Of a stretch of DNA of 64,000 bases, positions 20,598 through 30,636 are shown piece after piece. The stretch comes from Stentor coeruleus (lineage: Eukaryota; Ciliophora; Heterotrichea; Heterotrichida; Stentoridae). The stretch lies in assembly GCA_001970955.1 (NCBI GenBank), contig MPUH01000014.1, positions 109,527 to 173,526 of the forward strand. The letters are read 5' to 3'. Each line of letters opens with the position of its first letter. The stretch's first letter is position 1. The position numbers and the translations under genes were made by a program. The notes beneath the pieces are model-generated. The model searched no databases, was not told where the DNA came from, and saw only the letters and a program-made list of their open reading frames with translations.

Positions 20598-21730
20598 ATA
20601 GATTTTTCCCTCTGCAAAGCTCGATAGATATTTGCTATTATGATCTAGTTAATGAAGTGGCACAGGTTAGATGATATGAATATTTTTTGGAGGATAAAGG
20701 TGAATTCAATTTACTATACAAAAAAATAATTGATGTATTTAATGAAAATCATACACTATTTATCTGCTGTGATCTTTATGGGCATATTAGACAAAAGAAT
20801 TTTTTATGTATGGCTGGATTATAAAGCTAATGAATTTTTAATCCTAAGATGCAGCCTTATAGATAAAGTTAGCCAAGTTGGAATTAGTAGAAATCAAAAT
20901 TTTTCGCATTTAAAGACTGCGATTTTAGACTTGAGAATCAAAAAAAAATACTGATAGGGTAAGTCTTTCAAAAAAGAGCCTATAAAAGATCATAACAAAA
21001 GAATCGAAGTCCCAAAATCCTAAAACTACACTTTTTAATATCCAAAAGCAATGCTTGCAGTTAATGAAATCATATAGAAAATCAGAATAAAGATCACAAA
21101 AATACTAAAAGTAATAGAAAAAATAATATAAGACTTTCAGAGATTTTTGAAGAACCACAAAGTTATTCATTAAGTTTATCAGTAAAACTTCCACACAATT
21201 TTGATTATTCATTTGAAAAAATATACAAAAAAAAGCAGAAATGCAAGGGCTTTTTTACGTTTAGTGGAACAATTAAGCATATTTCTGAGTATTCTTGGTT
21301 ATCAGGAAAAGGGACTTATTTTGTTAAAAACTTCACAGACTCAGCTAGGCATAAGATTAATAAAATATATTCTAAATTTCCTTTATAAAAGATGTATACA
21401 TAAGTAAAGTTAAATTCAGGCTAATTGAAAAATGGCAATTTTATTGAGAAACTGTTAAGAAGTTTGAATTCTCGGGTAGGGTTGAAGAATTTTTCTAGAA
21501 ATCAAACTTTGTTGAAGGATTTAAAATATGGATTTGAAGNTCGGGTAGGGTTGAAGAATTTTTCTAGAAATCAAACTTTGTTGAAGGATTTAAAATATGG
21601 ATTTGAAGATTTCATACAATTTTTCCTTGATTATTATACTTTGAAGATAAACTGTGAAATCATACATAGAATTAAAGATGATAATAAAATTAAAGTAAAA
21701 ATCTGTAATCAACATAGAAAAATCAGCTAA
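20598..21730 (+). pseudogene. decayed cytosolic carboxypeptidase (M14, CCP/AGBL-type) gene
   Basis: A frame from about 20598 reads LLYKKIIDVFNEN followed by LFICCDLYGHIRQKN at 20759-20800, matching the CCP signature C-D-(L/F)-H-G-H-S-R-K-K-N in which a zinc-binding His lies. In a different frame around 20905-20970 comes FFAFKDCDFRLENQKK, matching the downstream CCP block F-x-x-x-D-C-x-F-x-V-x-x-S-K. Between and around them are TGA (20672), several TAA/TAG codons and at least one frame change, and no 15-nt introns fit. Further open but startless stretches (21068-21388, and to 21730) look coding but I cannot tie them to the family. The likely active-site region is broken, so the gene cannot make tubulin deglutamylase. 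The N at 21540 with duplicated flanks lies inside. Confidence 0.6.
21472..21608. repeat. single-N join with 68-nt duplicated flanks
   Basis: N at 21540. 21472-21539 is repeated exactly at 21541-21608. Assembly overlap is the simplest explanation. Confidence 0.85.
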
Positions 21731-21750
21731 AGTGGATAAAATAAACTAAA

Positions 21751-22743
21751 ATGTCAAAGAATCAAATTTTTTTTACGAACTCATCACTAAAAAGTAAGAG
21801 TCCTCTCAGAAAAGTGCCATTAAAATTCTTGCCAAAAGTTGCTGCTTCATCTACAAAGGATTTACGAATGTGTTACAAACAAACCTATTCAGCTTCCAAG
21901 TCACACGAAATGTCAATATTGAATTCAACAAACGATTTGAATAAATCTCACTATTCCAAAGAACCTGAAGGAAGATCATATTCTTTAGTAAAGCAAAACA
22001 CAGGATCAACTGAAGCATATAGTGATCGTTACAAAGAGTTTATCTTACTTGAAGCCCGACTAAATTTATTAAACAAATTCGATGTTCCAGAAGAAGAATA
22101 TAATGAAGTTATAAGCATTTGGTCAGAACTAGCAAAAATCCCAACACCATTAAGCACTATTCTAGGAACTATCAAAATAAAAGTTGAAAATTTTGTGGTT
22201 CACCTTCAAAGCCAATTATCTGAATGCCGTAGTGTGATATGTACATTGGATGAAACTAAGCATACACTAAAAATCCTAAAAAAAAGATTTAAAAAACTCG
22301 CTCTTGAAAATCTTGAGGTGAATAATCTTATTGAAGAAAGGGAAAATTCATGTTTTAGGGCTAAAGAGAAGGTTAAAAAAATGCAATCAAAGCTAAAAAA
22401 CCAGGAACAGAAAACTGATGAGGAACTTAAGAAGCTAAAATTAGAAGTTTTTGAAGCTAAAAATGAAGTGAGTTTGTTTAGAAGTCAAAGTTTGAGGTGG
22501 AGAATAATGGCAAAAGGTTTTGAGAAGGTAATGGAACTAGTGAAAAATAATCAAGGATCAGGTCTAGGACTGTTTGAGAAAATCAAAGAGGTAGCTCAGG
22601 AAGTTATGGCGTCAAATAAAAATACTATTAATTTGGCTTCATCAATTGATTTTGATGGAGACCCACAGTCTCTAATTTTAGCAACTACTATGTCTAAGTG
22701 CAGCTCGTTTTTAAGCGATTTAGATATGGAGTCAATTATATAA
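21751..22743 (+). CDS. coiled-coil protein, unknown
   Basis: 330 aa. The first ~90 residues are Ser/Lys-rich and likely disordered (LKSKSPLRKVPLKFLPK). Residues ~95-150 are helical. Residues ~155-255 form a long Lys/Glu coiled coil (LKILKKRFKKLALENLEVN; KNQEQKTDEELKKLKLEVFE). The C-terminus has KGFEKVMELVKNNQGSG and a Ser/Met-rich end. No catalytic or membrane motif. It is probably cytoskeletal, inferred only from the coiled coil. The start is the first ATG after an upstream stop. Confidence 0.75.
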   Translation: MSKNQIFFTNSSLKSKSPLRKVPLKFLPKVAASSTKDLRMCYKQTYSASKSHEMSILNSTNDLNKSHYSKEPEGRSYSLVKQNTGSTEAYSDRYKEFILLEARLNLLNKFDVPEEEYNEVISIWSELAKIPTPLSTILGTIKIKVENFVVHLQSQLSECRSVICTLDETKHTLKILKKRFKKLALENLEVNNLIEERENSCFRAKEKVKKMQSKLKNQEQKTDEELKKLKLEVFEAKNEVSLFRSQSLRWRIMAKGFEKVMELVKNNQGSGLGLFEKIKEVAQEVMASNKNTINLASSIDFDGDPQSLILATTMSKCSSFLSDLDMESII

Positions 22744-23666
22744 ACATGTACTTAAAAATTTCGATAATTTAATTCGATATGATAGAAAACTGACTTTAAA
22801 AATATATTAGTATGGATATGAGTTCTTTATAGATTTTATGATTTTCATCATGATAGAAGCTAATTTTGCCAAAAATTAAGGTTAGTTTAAGTTATTTTTG
22901 TTTTATTATCAAGGGAAATTTTCTGTTTTTTTTTTAAGATTATTTAAGCATAATTTTAGAGTGCTAGAGAATGAATTGGCAAACAAAAATAAGTCTCAAT
23001 AGAGTTTTAAAATGCTTATCACTTAGCTTAAAATTAATCATTATATTTACTATATAGCTTTATCTTAAAAATAGGATATATCAAAGACATAATTTATTCA
23101 CCTGTAATGCAGACAAGAAGAAAAATTTTTTAAAGGAAAATTAAAACAAAACAACTGACCTAATTAAAATAAACAAGAAATTATAAAATATATTGCATAT
23201 AGCCTAGTTTCAGATTAAAATTATACAAAAAATTAAATCATCGACAAATAAGATGCTTTGAGAATAGGTAATATAGTTTTGACAGATACAAATAATTCTG
23301 TGTATATATTAAAAACTGTATCAGATATTTTAACAATAACCTAAAAGATTGTCATCCCCAAAAAGCATATTAAACCTACCTCAAGTCCAAAAAAATTATT
23401 ATAATTATCCATAATATCCCTATAAAAAAATTCAATCTGACAGCACGACTACAACATCAAATTCAAAGAATATCTAACAACCAAAAAATTCCGCACAATA
23501 TCTTATATTATATTAATAAATTCACACATACCCTTAAACCTAATTAATATCTCATAAAACATTATCCTAATACTACAAATATTATTCTAATTCCATAAAA
23601 TAGCCATTCTCAATACCTCTACACCAACTTGAATCTATTTTCTATATAAACTAGCAGATATTTTTA
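22744..23666. other. spacer between convergent genes
   Basis: The left part is moderately G-rich and the right part (from ~23340) C-rich, as in other spacers. No gene, RNA or repeat that I can support. Confidence 0.55.
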
Positions 23667-25121
23667 TTAGGGCTTATTAATCTCTGTATTGACAAACGGA
23701 ATCCCTTCAATGCCCTCCGTTTCTTCATCTTCTCCTTCTGAACTTGATTTCTTTTCCTCTTTAGCCACATACGAGCCTCTCTTCGGATCAAGTCTAGCTT
23801 TCTTAGCCTTCGGATCATTAGCCGGTATAAAACTTCCTCTCATTAAATCCCCTCTAGGTGCAGCCGATGTAACATCTCTATCTTGAATAATTTCTGCTAC
23901 AATATTCATATGAACCGTTTTTCTTTTAACAGAAACTGGAGGTAACTGCATAGGTTGTGGTTCAATATTCCCAACTTCAATAATAATAACTGATATATCA
24001 TCAATCATAACATCTTCATCTTCACATATTCCAAACCATCTATATCTAGCTTCTTCAGCTGTTAATTGTGAAATACTTGAATTTTCTAATCTATGAGGAT
24101 ATGGTTTTGGTCCAATTCCTTTAAAACATTTTTTTCTGAATCGCTCTACGAAATTTATAACTTCAATATTTTCAAAAACATCCCAGACACCATCTGAACT
24201 TATTACTATGAATTGATCTCTGAATTTTATATGAGGGAAAAAGTGATAGACAGGGGTTGCTATTACCCCAATTTCTTTAGCTACACCATCACCTATAGAT
24301 CGAGACATAGCTAGTCCTGGTAATACACCATTTTTTTGCCAGACACGAAAAGGGCCGATTTTATTCCCATAGTCATCAGTAAGTTGTCGAACTGTCCCAC
24401 CTGATTTTTCGATTCTTTTCAGTTCGGCTTCATGATTAGGTTTTTGGTCTACTGATAATGGGACTGTTTTTAATAGTCTTATAGGTTCAATTTGTCTTAT
24501 GTATTTATTAGTCGAAGGAGGAGGTGTTTCTACTGGTACCCCTGGAGGAGGTAAAGTTGCTAATATTGCCCTTGAATCACCAACACTACCAACATGATAC
24601 CCATCAACAGTAATAAGCATAACCAAAGCTGTTGTTCCAGATAATCCCGCTTCAATACCTGAACTTTTATCTCTTAAAGCTCTATCGCATTCTTCTATAA
24701 TATTATCTATACTTTCTTCAGGCTTAGCTATCATTTCCCCACTTCGTTCTTGAAAATATTCTCTCATATATCGACAACAGAAATGGGAGACTTTTTGACC
24801 TTCTTTCCCATGACCATCAAAAAGACCAACTAAAATAGCTGATTCATTGCTTGTGTAAAATACAGCATCTTGACATTCTTTATTTATCAATGCTCGAGGA
24901 TCTAAACCTGGAATAACACAGCTTGAAAACTCAAATAACATTTTGTCTAAGGTAATTTTTTCATGATGTTGATAACTTGGGTATGTTAATGATACAGTTA
25001 CATCATCTGATCGAAGGACTTTACCTTTAGCATCTTTTTCTTTGATGCTTATAATTTTTAAGTTTTCGTAAGACACTGTTTCAGTTATCAACCCCTGGGA
25101 ATTTGTACAACAAGCACCCAT
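23667..25121 (-). CDS. PP2C-family Ser/Thr protein phosphatase, N-terminally acylated
   Basis: 484 aa. It has the PP2C (PPM) motifs in order: LFDGHGK (D102, metal ligand), SGTTALV (161-167), GSVGDSRAIL (178-187), MSRSIGD (272-278), SSDGVWD (308-314) and the late MIDDISVIIIEV with the last metal-binding Asp. It should dephosphorylate phospho-Ser/Thr with Mg/Mn. The N-terminus MGACCT fits N-myristoylation at Gly2 with Cys4/Cys5 available for palmitoylation, so it is probably membrane-bound. A Pro-rich insert (PPPGVPVETPPP) lies after GDSR. The C-terminal ~80 residues are charged and Ser/Glu-rich, without a domain. The catalytic residues look intact. Confidence 0.95.
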   Translation of the reverse strand: MGACCTNSQGLITETVSYENLKIISIKEKDAKGKVLRSDDVTVSLTYPSYQHHEKITLDKMLFEFSSCVIPGLDPRALINKECQDAVFYTSNESAILVGLFDGHGKEGQKVSHFCCRYMREYFQERSGEMIAKPEESIDNIIEECDRALRDKSSGIEAGLSGTTALVMLITVDGYHVGSVGDSRAILATLPPPGVPVETPPPSTNKYIRQIEPIRLLKTVPLSVDQKPNHEAELKRIEKSGGTVRQLTDDYGNKIGPFRVWQKNGVLPGLAMSRSIGDGVAKEIGVIATPVYHFFPHIKFRDQFIVISSDGVWDVFENIEVINFVERFRKKCFKGIGPKPYPHRLENSSISQLTAEEARYRWFGICEDEDVMIDDISVIIIEVGNIEPQPMQLPPVSVKRKTVHMNIVAEIIQDRDVTSAAPRGDLMRGSFIPANDPKAKKARLDPKRGSYVAKEEKKSSSEGEDEETEGIEGIPFVNTEINKP

Positions 25122-25591
25122 ATTTTATATTGGATAAAGAGTTTAGAATAGGAAGTTTTGATAGGGTTAAAATGTAAAAGTGAGGATTTTGTGGAAAAGT
25201 GAAGGTTGTTGAAGATAATGAGGATTTTTGTTTGGGTTAGAGAAATAATTTTATTTGCTGGTTGAAAGTTTGGGCTGATGACGATGATTTTTTGTTTATG
25301 TTTTAGGATTATGAGTTTTTAGAAAGTGTTTGGATGTTTTTAGATTTATGTTTTAGAGACTGGAAGGAGATAAGAGGTAGGAGATAGTATTTTTTTCCTT
25401 AAAACTAAAATATTGTATTATATTTAAAGAAACTATATAAAAAACTATGCTAAATTGTAATAAAATTAATTATCTTAATTTATTATATGAATATAAATCT
25501 AATAGGATAAAACTCCTACCTTTTTAATAAAATCAGGATATTAAACTCCATTAAACCTTAAATATTAACTAAATCCTACATTAGCCTATTT
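25122..25591. other. spacer between co-oriented genes
   Basis: Left side strongly G-rich (5' flank of the PP2C gene), right side C-richer (3' flank of the GST gene). The switch lies near 25400. No gene seen. Confidence 0.6.
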
Positions 25592-26251
25592 TTAAGCAAG
25601 AAATTTCCTATAAACTTCTTGTGCCTCTTGGCCTATTTCTCTAATAATAGGCACTGCAGAAATTTCATCAAACCATGCTTTAATAGCAGGATGGGCATCT
25701 AAATTCATTATAGGTAAAGCATTAAAAACTTCATTATAAGCAAAAACATCAGCTATAGTAGGCATATTAGTCCTCGCTACATAATGAGTTTCTGAAAGCA
25801 ACCAAGTAAAAGTTTGATACCATTCTTCAAGTTTTGCTTTATATGGAGCTTCTGTCTCTTCAGTAAGTTCAGGTGCTCCAAATTTAGGGGCAAATAGTTT
25901 TGCTACAAGATAATTAACAATAGAACCTCTTGTTCCTTGATGATGCCAATGAAGATATGCATTAATCCTTGCACGAATCTTAAAATCTTTTGGATACCAT
26001 TGATTATCAACGTTATAAGCATCAGCTAAGTATGATACTATTGCGGCACTCTCCCAAAGATTGAAGGTTCCATGGACTATTGCTGGCATTGCCTGGAATG
26101 GATTTATAAGGGTAAATTCTTTAGACATATGCTCTCCTTTGAGGAAGTTTAGGTCCTTATGGGTATGTTCAATACCTGAAAGTCTGCAGAAAGTAAGAAC
26201 ACTTCGTGTAGGCTGTGAGAAAACATTTCCATATACAGTCAAGTCAGACAT
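25592..26251 (-). CDS. glutathione S-transferase, theta-like
   Basis: 219 aa from ATG 26251 (MSDLTVYGNVFSQPTRSV). An upstream ATG at 26317 would add 22 hydrophobic residues that the neighbouring paralogue lacks, so I prefer the internal start. The thioredoxin-fold N-domain has the QPTRSV catalytic region, where theta-class enzymes use Ser; NPFQAMPAIV with the cis-Pro; and the glutathione-binding ESAAIVSYLA. The helical C-domain carries NAYLHWHHQ and a TIADVFAYNEV N-capping-type motif. It should conjugate glutathione to electrophiles in the cytosol. It is a tandem duplicate of the gene at 26847. Confidence 0.92.
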   Translation of the reverse strand: MSDLTVYGNVFSQPTRSVLTFCRLSGIEHTHKDLNFLKGEHMSKEFTLINPFQAMPAIVHGTFNLWESAAIVSYLADAYNVDNQWYPKDFKIRARINAYLHWHHQGTRGSIVNYLVAKLFAPKFGAPELTEETEAPYKAKLEEWYQTFTWLLSETHYVARTNMPTIADVFAYNEVFNALPIMNLDAHPAIKAWFDEISAVPIIREIGQEAQEVYRKFLA

Positions 26252-26846
26252 ATAATTTATTATCCATAGATTAGCGATTATGATAAAATAAATTAAATTG
26301 CAGTAATGTAAAATCAAAGTTTTTTTACTACAATTTTTATTTAATTCATTTGGGTAAATTTGATTTCTAGTTTAATTATCCAATAGTATTCTTATTATTT
26401 CTTATTTGAAATTAAAAACATTCGCAAACTTTTTAAAGATAAATTAAGTTATTATAATAATTCTAAAATATTTTTGCATTTTGTCTAATGAACTGTATAA
26501 CACAAAGTATAAACCAAATTTTTTTTCTTAAATACTTAAGCACATGTTGTATCATAAAATAAGGAAAATATTACAAAAAAATCATAACTAAGCGTATATC
26601 ATGCTTTTTAACTTATACAAAAATACCAAAATACAATAAAAATTATTCAAATTCTAAGCTGATATCTTACTATTTAAGTTATACAAAAACATAAAACTCG
26701 ATAAAATCATTTAAATTGCATCATAAAATTGTTAATATTCCCTTTAAATTTTCCTCACTACAACATTAATTCTTGCCAAAAACATTTTTCACTATCAATA
26801 ATCTTAATCTATTTTTTTCCAAATCCGCAAACTAACTTTGCATAAT
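26252..26846. other. spacer between the two GST genes
   Basis: AT-rich with poly-T/poly-A tracts, becoming C-rich towards 26846. No gene seen. Confidence 0.55.
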
Positions 26847-27527
26847 TTAATTACTACTTTTCATAGCTTCTTTCAACTTAAAAAATCTTTCAATAACCCC
26901 ATCACTAGTTTCCACAACTTCCGGAATGCTCGCAATATCATTATACCACCTCACAATATCCGGGTACCCCGAAAGGTCAAGGTTCACAATCTGAGTATTA
27001 AATATTTCATTGAAAGCAAAAATATCAGCTATCGTAAGTTGTTCAGTTCTTGCAATAAATCTATTTTCTCTTATAATCTCCGATATCTGTCTAAGTGAAT
27101 TGTGCATTTTTTCTCTTAATTTTACCTCATCATCTTCACTAAGTTCAGAGAATCCAAAAAATAAAGGTCCAATAACTTTCCCTCTTACATATCCTGCTAT
27201 TGGCTCTCTAACATTTTCATGATGCCAATGCAAGTAAGCATCGATTCTTGCACGAATTTTCCTATCCTTTGGGTACCATTGAGTATCAGTATCATAAGCA
27301 TCAGCTAAATAAGTTATTATCGCAGGGCTTTCCCAAAGATTAAATCCTTCATGAAGGATAACAGGAACTAAACCAAAAGGATTTAACTTTTGAAACTCTA
27401 CTGAAAGTTGCTCACCTTTGGGAATGTTGACATAGATGAAGTTAAAATCTATTCTACAGAATTTGCAGAATTCAATTACTGATCTTGTTGGCTGAGATAG
27501 TTGAGTTCCATGAATAGATAAGCTCAT
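26847..27527 (-). CDS. glutathione S-transferase, theta-like (paralogue)
   Basis: 226 aa starting MSLSIHGTQLSQPTRSVIEF. The same blocks as in the neighbouring GST are present: QPTRSV, NPFGLVPVIL with the cis-Pro, ESPAIITYLADAYD, then DAYLHWHHENVR and LTIADIFAFNEIF. Divergence from the other copy is substantial outside the motifs, so the duplication is not recent. It is a cytosolic detoxification enzyme by family. Nothing shows a different substrate range, though the variable C-domain would be where it lies. Confidence 0.92.
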   Translation of the reverse strand: MSLSIHGTQLSQPTRSVIEFCKFCRIDFNFIYVNIPKGEQLSVEFQKLNPFGLVPVILHEGFNLWESPAIITYLADAYDTDTQWYPKDRKIRARIDAYLHWHHENVREPIAGYVRGKVIGPLFFGFSELSEDDEVKLREKMHNSLRQISEIIRENRFIARTEQLTIADIFAFNEIFNTQIVNLDLSGYPDIVRWYNDIASIPEVVETSDGVIERFFKLKEAMKSSN

Positions 27528-28000
27528 TATTTATATACATTTTTGGCATTGTGGTGAAATAAATAATAATGAATATGTTGATGGATTAGTTATATAAAAA
27601 ATGATTTTTTTTTTTGTGTTGTGACCTCTTTTGGTTTTTAGAATTTTTCGGGACTTTTCTAAGTTCTTAATTTAATTTTTGGAATATTTTTTTCTTTTAG
27701 ACTTTTGTGTTTAATTTTTACAATTTTATTAAAGCTTGTTTTTAATTTTGCATATTTTTGGTTAACAATAGAGAAATATTATATTGTGTGGCTCAGGATT
27801 AAGTTTGATAAAATGCTATAGATAATATTACAAAGTTTACATGGTAAGAATTTATAAATTAATTTACCATTGATATATGAGGTTTAAATAATTTGTTTGA
27901 AATGATGAATTTTTTGATATGAATGTCTTGAAACTTGTTATCAAAAATTATTTTATGATCTCAATATGATTAAAGATAATTATTTAACTCAAATAATAAC
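27528..28000. other. spacer between co-oriented genes
   Basis: Left side G/T-rich (5' flank of the GST gene); no open frame of interest. Confidence 0.55.
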
Positions 28001-29059
28001 TCAAAACACTAAACAGTTTTTCGAGCAACTACAGCATATTGCTTTTTTTTCAATTCGGCATTTGCGTTGTTCTTCGATTTTACTTTTAAGCCCATTAATA
28101 GAATTCAATAAGCGTACATGTTCAACCAAAGTATCATATGCAACTTCTTCACTTTTTATTAACCTCTTATTAAGCTCCTTTAAACTTGTAGTCAAGTCAT
28201 TTATTATAGAATTTGATATTCCTTGATTTCCATTCGAATTTATTGAAACATTAGATGTAATACTAAGTCGGCGACTTGTTTTAGGAATTGAAGAATAGCT
28301 TCGATCTTCAGGACCTTTAGATACATAAAAAGGAATATCTTTACTATAATCAAATCTAAGATGATCATCTATAGAAAATAAAGCGGGAGATTTTCTATCA
28401 AAACTCTCTGTTTCTTGAAGGTTGTAAATAGAATTGCAAAATCTTTTTGGGGTTATTTGATTTTCAGTACTATCATCAGGCATATGCCTAATTTCACTAG
28501 AATTCTTCGCAACTATTGGGCTAAAAATATCTTTCTGGTTATTTTTGCAATTCACTTTAATTGGATCTATCTTAAAAACATCTAACTTAAATGGAAGTTC
28601 AAGTTCAGCGTTTTCACTTATGTTTTTCTCTTCAACAAAACTTTGAAAAGATTCACAATTACTATTGTTGCTAGGGCTGATATTTACTCTGTTTTTTGTA
28701 TCTTTGACTTGAAGATAATGGGTGTCTTTTGAAGATTTATTTAATTTTTCATAGGCGAACTTACTATTTTCTTCTTTCATGTAAGTATCTTCAGTTATCC
28801 CATTCTTGCTTTGAGACTTAGTTTGGATTTTAGCTATTGGAAGTTGAGGATCATTAGAAAAAGTCATTGTTTGAGTCCTAGTTGGTTTTCTTTTAGGACT
28901 ACATGATTGTGACTCGATAGTATTTGCTGTTGTTGCTATACTTCTAGTTAAAGAGTTTCGTGATGCTGTGCATTTGCCCCCAACTTTTGGGCTGGTCCGC
29001 GAAATTTTTGTTTGAGTAGAATCAATTTTGTGACTCTGAAGAACTTTTTGAAGGCTCAT
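28001..29059 (-). CDS. coiled-coil protein with C-terminal CaaX-like box (copy A)
   Basis: 352 aa from ATG 29059 (MSLQKVLQSHKIDSTQTKIS). The duplicated flank of the N at 29070 creates a second, spurious start at 29134. Most of the protein is Ser/Asn/Lys-rich and likely disordered. The last ~100 residues match the neighbour at 29695: RRLSITSNVSINSN, then a short coiled coil with LKELNKRLIKSEEVAYDTL and SKIEEQRKCR, then CCSCSKNCLVF. The final CLVF fits a CaaX prenylation box and the upstream cysteines suit palmitoylation. I infer a membrane-anchored protein; its function is unknown. Confidence 0.8.
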   Translation of the reverse strand: MSLQKVLQSHKIDSTQTKISRTSPKVGGKCTASRNSLTRSIATTANTIESQSCSPKRKPTRTQTMTFSNDPQLPIAKIQTKSQSKNGITEDTYMKEENSKFAYEKLNKSSKDTHYLQVKDTKNRVNISPSNNSNCESFQSFVEEKNISENAELELPFKLDVFKIDPIKVNCKNNQKDIFSPIVAKNSSEIRHMPDDSTENQITPKRFCNSIYNLQETESFDRKSPALFSIDDHLRFDYSKDIPFYVSKGPEDRSYSSIPKTSRRLSITSNVSINSNGNQGISNSIINDLTTSLKELNKRLIKSEEVAYDTLVEHVRLLNSINGLKSKIEEQRKCRIEKKAICCSCSKNCLVF

Positions 29060-29144
29060 TAGTTTAATANTCCGCGAAATTTTTGTTTGAGTAGAATCAA
29101 TTTTGTGACTCTGAAGAACTTTTTGAAGGCTCATTAGTTTAATA
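28996..29144. repeat. single-N join with 74-nt duplicated flanks
   Basis: N at 29070. 28996-29069 recurs at 29071-29144. It lies across the 5' end of the CaaX gene and adds a false N-terminal extension. Confidence 0.85.
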
Positions 29145-29316
29145 ATAAGAATATTGTAGTATTTTTCATGTATTTTTTAGTCCTTTATCATATTTGATGT
29201 ACAAAATTTTGAAATTAATTATTAAANCTTTTTGAAGGCTCATTAGTTTAATAATAAGAATATTGTAGTATTTTTCATGTATTTTTTAGTCCTTTATCAT
29301 ATTTGATGTACAAAAT
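29119..29316. repeat. second single-N join nearby, 89-nt duplication
   Basis: N at 29227. 29119-29207 recurs at 29228-29316. After the first copy come about 19 unique bases before the N, so this is not a simple flank-to-flank overlap. Together with the 29070 join it makes part of the leader triplicate. Confidence 0.8.
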
Positions 29317-29694
29317 AATCAAAAGAAGTCAAATTAATCACCAAAGTTTACAATAAAGTTTATAAAAAAAATATATAAATTTCTATAACTATTATCAGTA
29401 CTATAATAATTTCAACAATCAAACTTATAATCATTAGATATTTTATACTATGAATTCTCTAAAAGAAATTGAGTTATAAACAATATATAAACCCTTATCT
29501 CCCCACAACACTTTAACTTTATATTTGTTAAGATTTAAAATTTTCAAGTAGTTATTTATCATCATATGAACTTTAAATATTTTATTTCATATTAAATGTT
29601 TATTTAATAGTAAATTGGATTATCTATTATGCAAAGTAATGATTTTTATCAATATTATTTGAAAATAACTTAATTGACTTAAATTTAAAGAAAC
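29317..29694. other. spacer between CaaX paralogues
   Basis: AT-rich with no open frame or RNA gene visible. Confidence 0.5.
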
Positions 29695-30636
29695 CTAGAA
29701 AATAGAGCATTGGCCTGAGCAGCACATGCTATTACTTGTATTTCTTTGTATACGATGCTCTTCTATTTTGATTTCTAGTCCTTTAATTGAAGTAAATAAA
29801 AGACTATTTTCTTCAATAGCTTTATATGCAAGCTCTTCACTTTTTATAAGACGCTGATTCAAATCTTTTAGAGTTTTGCTTAGGTTTCTTATAGTTTCTG
29901 CCTTAAGTTCAATTGTATTAGAATTAATGGACGCATTTGACGTAATACTAAGCTTAGGACTATTTAAGTTGCTTGATAAAAAGCTTTTTTCTTCTTTATA
30001 ATTTCTAGTATAGTATCCTCCTTCTTTTGTAGCTTTATTGAATCTGGAAAAATGATTTACATTAAAAGGATTCTGACTTGTAATTGGTAAAGACTCATAA
30101 GGGGCATCATTTTTTTCTTTTTGATATTCTTTGCTTGGGTTTCCATATGATTCACTTTCTTCAGCTATACTACCATATGAAGTTGCAATACTCTTGTTAA
30201 CTAGATTAGAATGTAAAGTGTTGCTTCTTTCAATTTTCCTATTAACATTCATATTACCTACCTTTACAGGGGCATTACATTGACGAGTTTTTCCACTTTC
30301 TTGATTTGTTCTTGTATAATTTTTAAAATTTTTATCGATTCTGTCTGAGACTTTTTGAGAGTGATCGGATGGACTATATCCATTTTGAGAATTTATTACA
30401 GTTTGAGTCTTGGAAAGTCCATTACTTGAACTATAAGATCCAGAATCAGCTGAATAAAATGTAGCAACACTACTTCTTCCACTGGTTTCATTTGAAGACA
30501 CAGTTTTTTTGCTATAATTTTTACCAATTTGAGATGGTGAAACAGATGATCCGAAATTTGTCTTACCCAAAGCTTTACTTTTATTAGCTTTGTTTTGAAT
30601 GTTTTTCAAAGTATTAGCAGCACGATGATGCTTCAT
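29695..30636 (-). CDS. coiled-coil protein with C-terminal CaaX-like box (copy B)
   Basis: 313 aa starting MKHHRAANTLKNIQNKANKS. The first 200 residues are Ser/Asn-rich and poorly conserved with copy A. The C-terminal block is shared: LSITSNASINSNTIELKA, the coiled coil with LKDLNQRLIKSEELAYKAI and GLEIKIEEHRIQR, then CCSGQCSIF. The last four residues, CSIF, again fit a CaaX box with cysteines just before it. Two neighbouring paralogues keeping the same tail argues that the tail is functional. It is probably lipid-anchored; the partner is unknown. Confidence 0.8.
   Translation of the reverse strand: MKHHRAANTLKNIQNKANKSKALGKTNFGSSVSPSQIGKNYSKKTVSSNETSGRSSVATFYSADSGSYSSSNGLSKTQTVINSQNGYSPSDHSQKVSDRIDKNFKNYTRTNQESGKTRQCNAPVKVGNMNVNRKIERSNTLHSNLVNKSIATSYGSIAEESESYGNPSKEYQKEKNDAPYESLPITSQNPFNVNHFSRFNKATKEGGYYTRNYKEEKSFLSSNLNSPKLSITSNASINSNTIELKAETIRNLSKTLKDLNQRLIKSEELAYKAIEENSLLFTSIKGLEIKIEEHRIQRNTSNSMCCSGQCSIF

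Noticed and set aside
26252-26317. 22-residue hydrophobic N-terminal extension of the first GST
   Set aside because: The paralogue starts at the equivalent of MSDL, and the extension reads as an AT-rich leader rather than a signal peptide.
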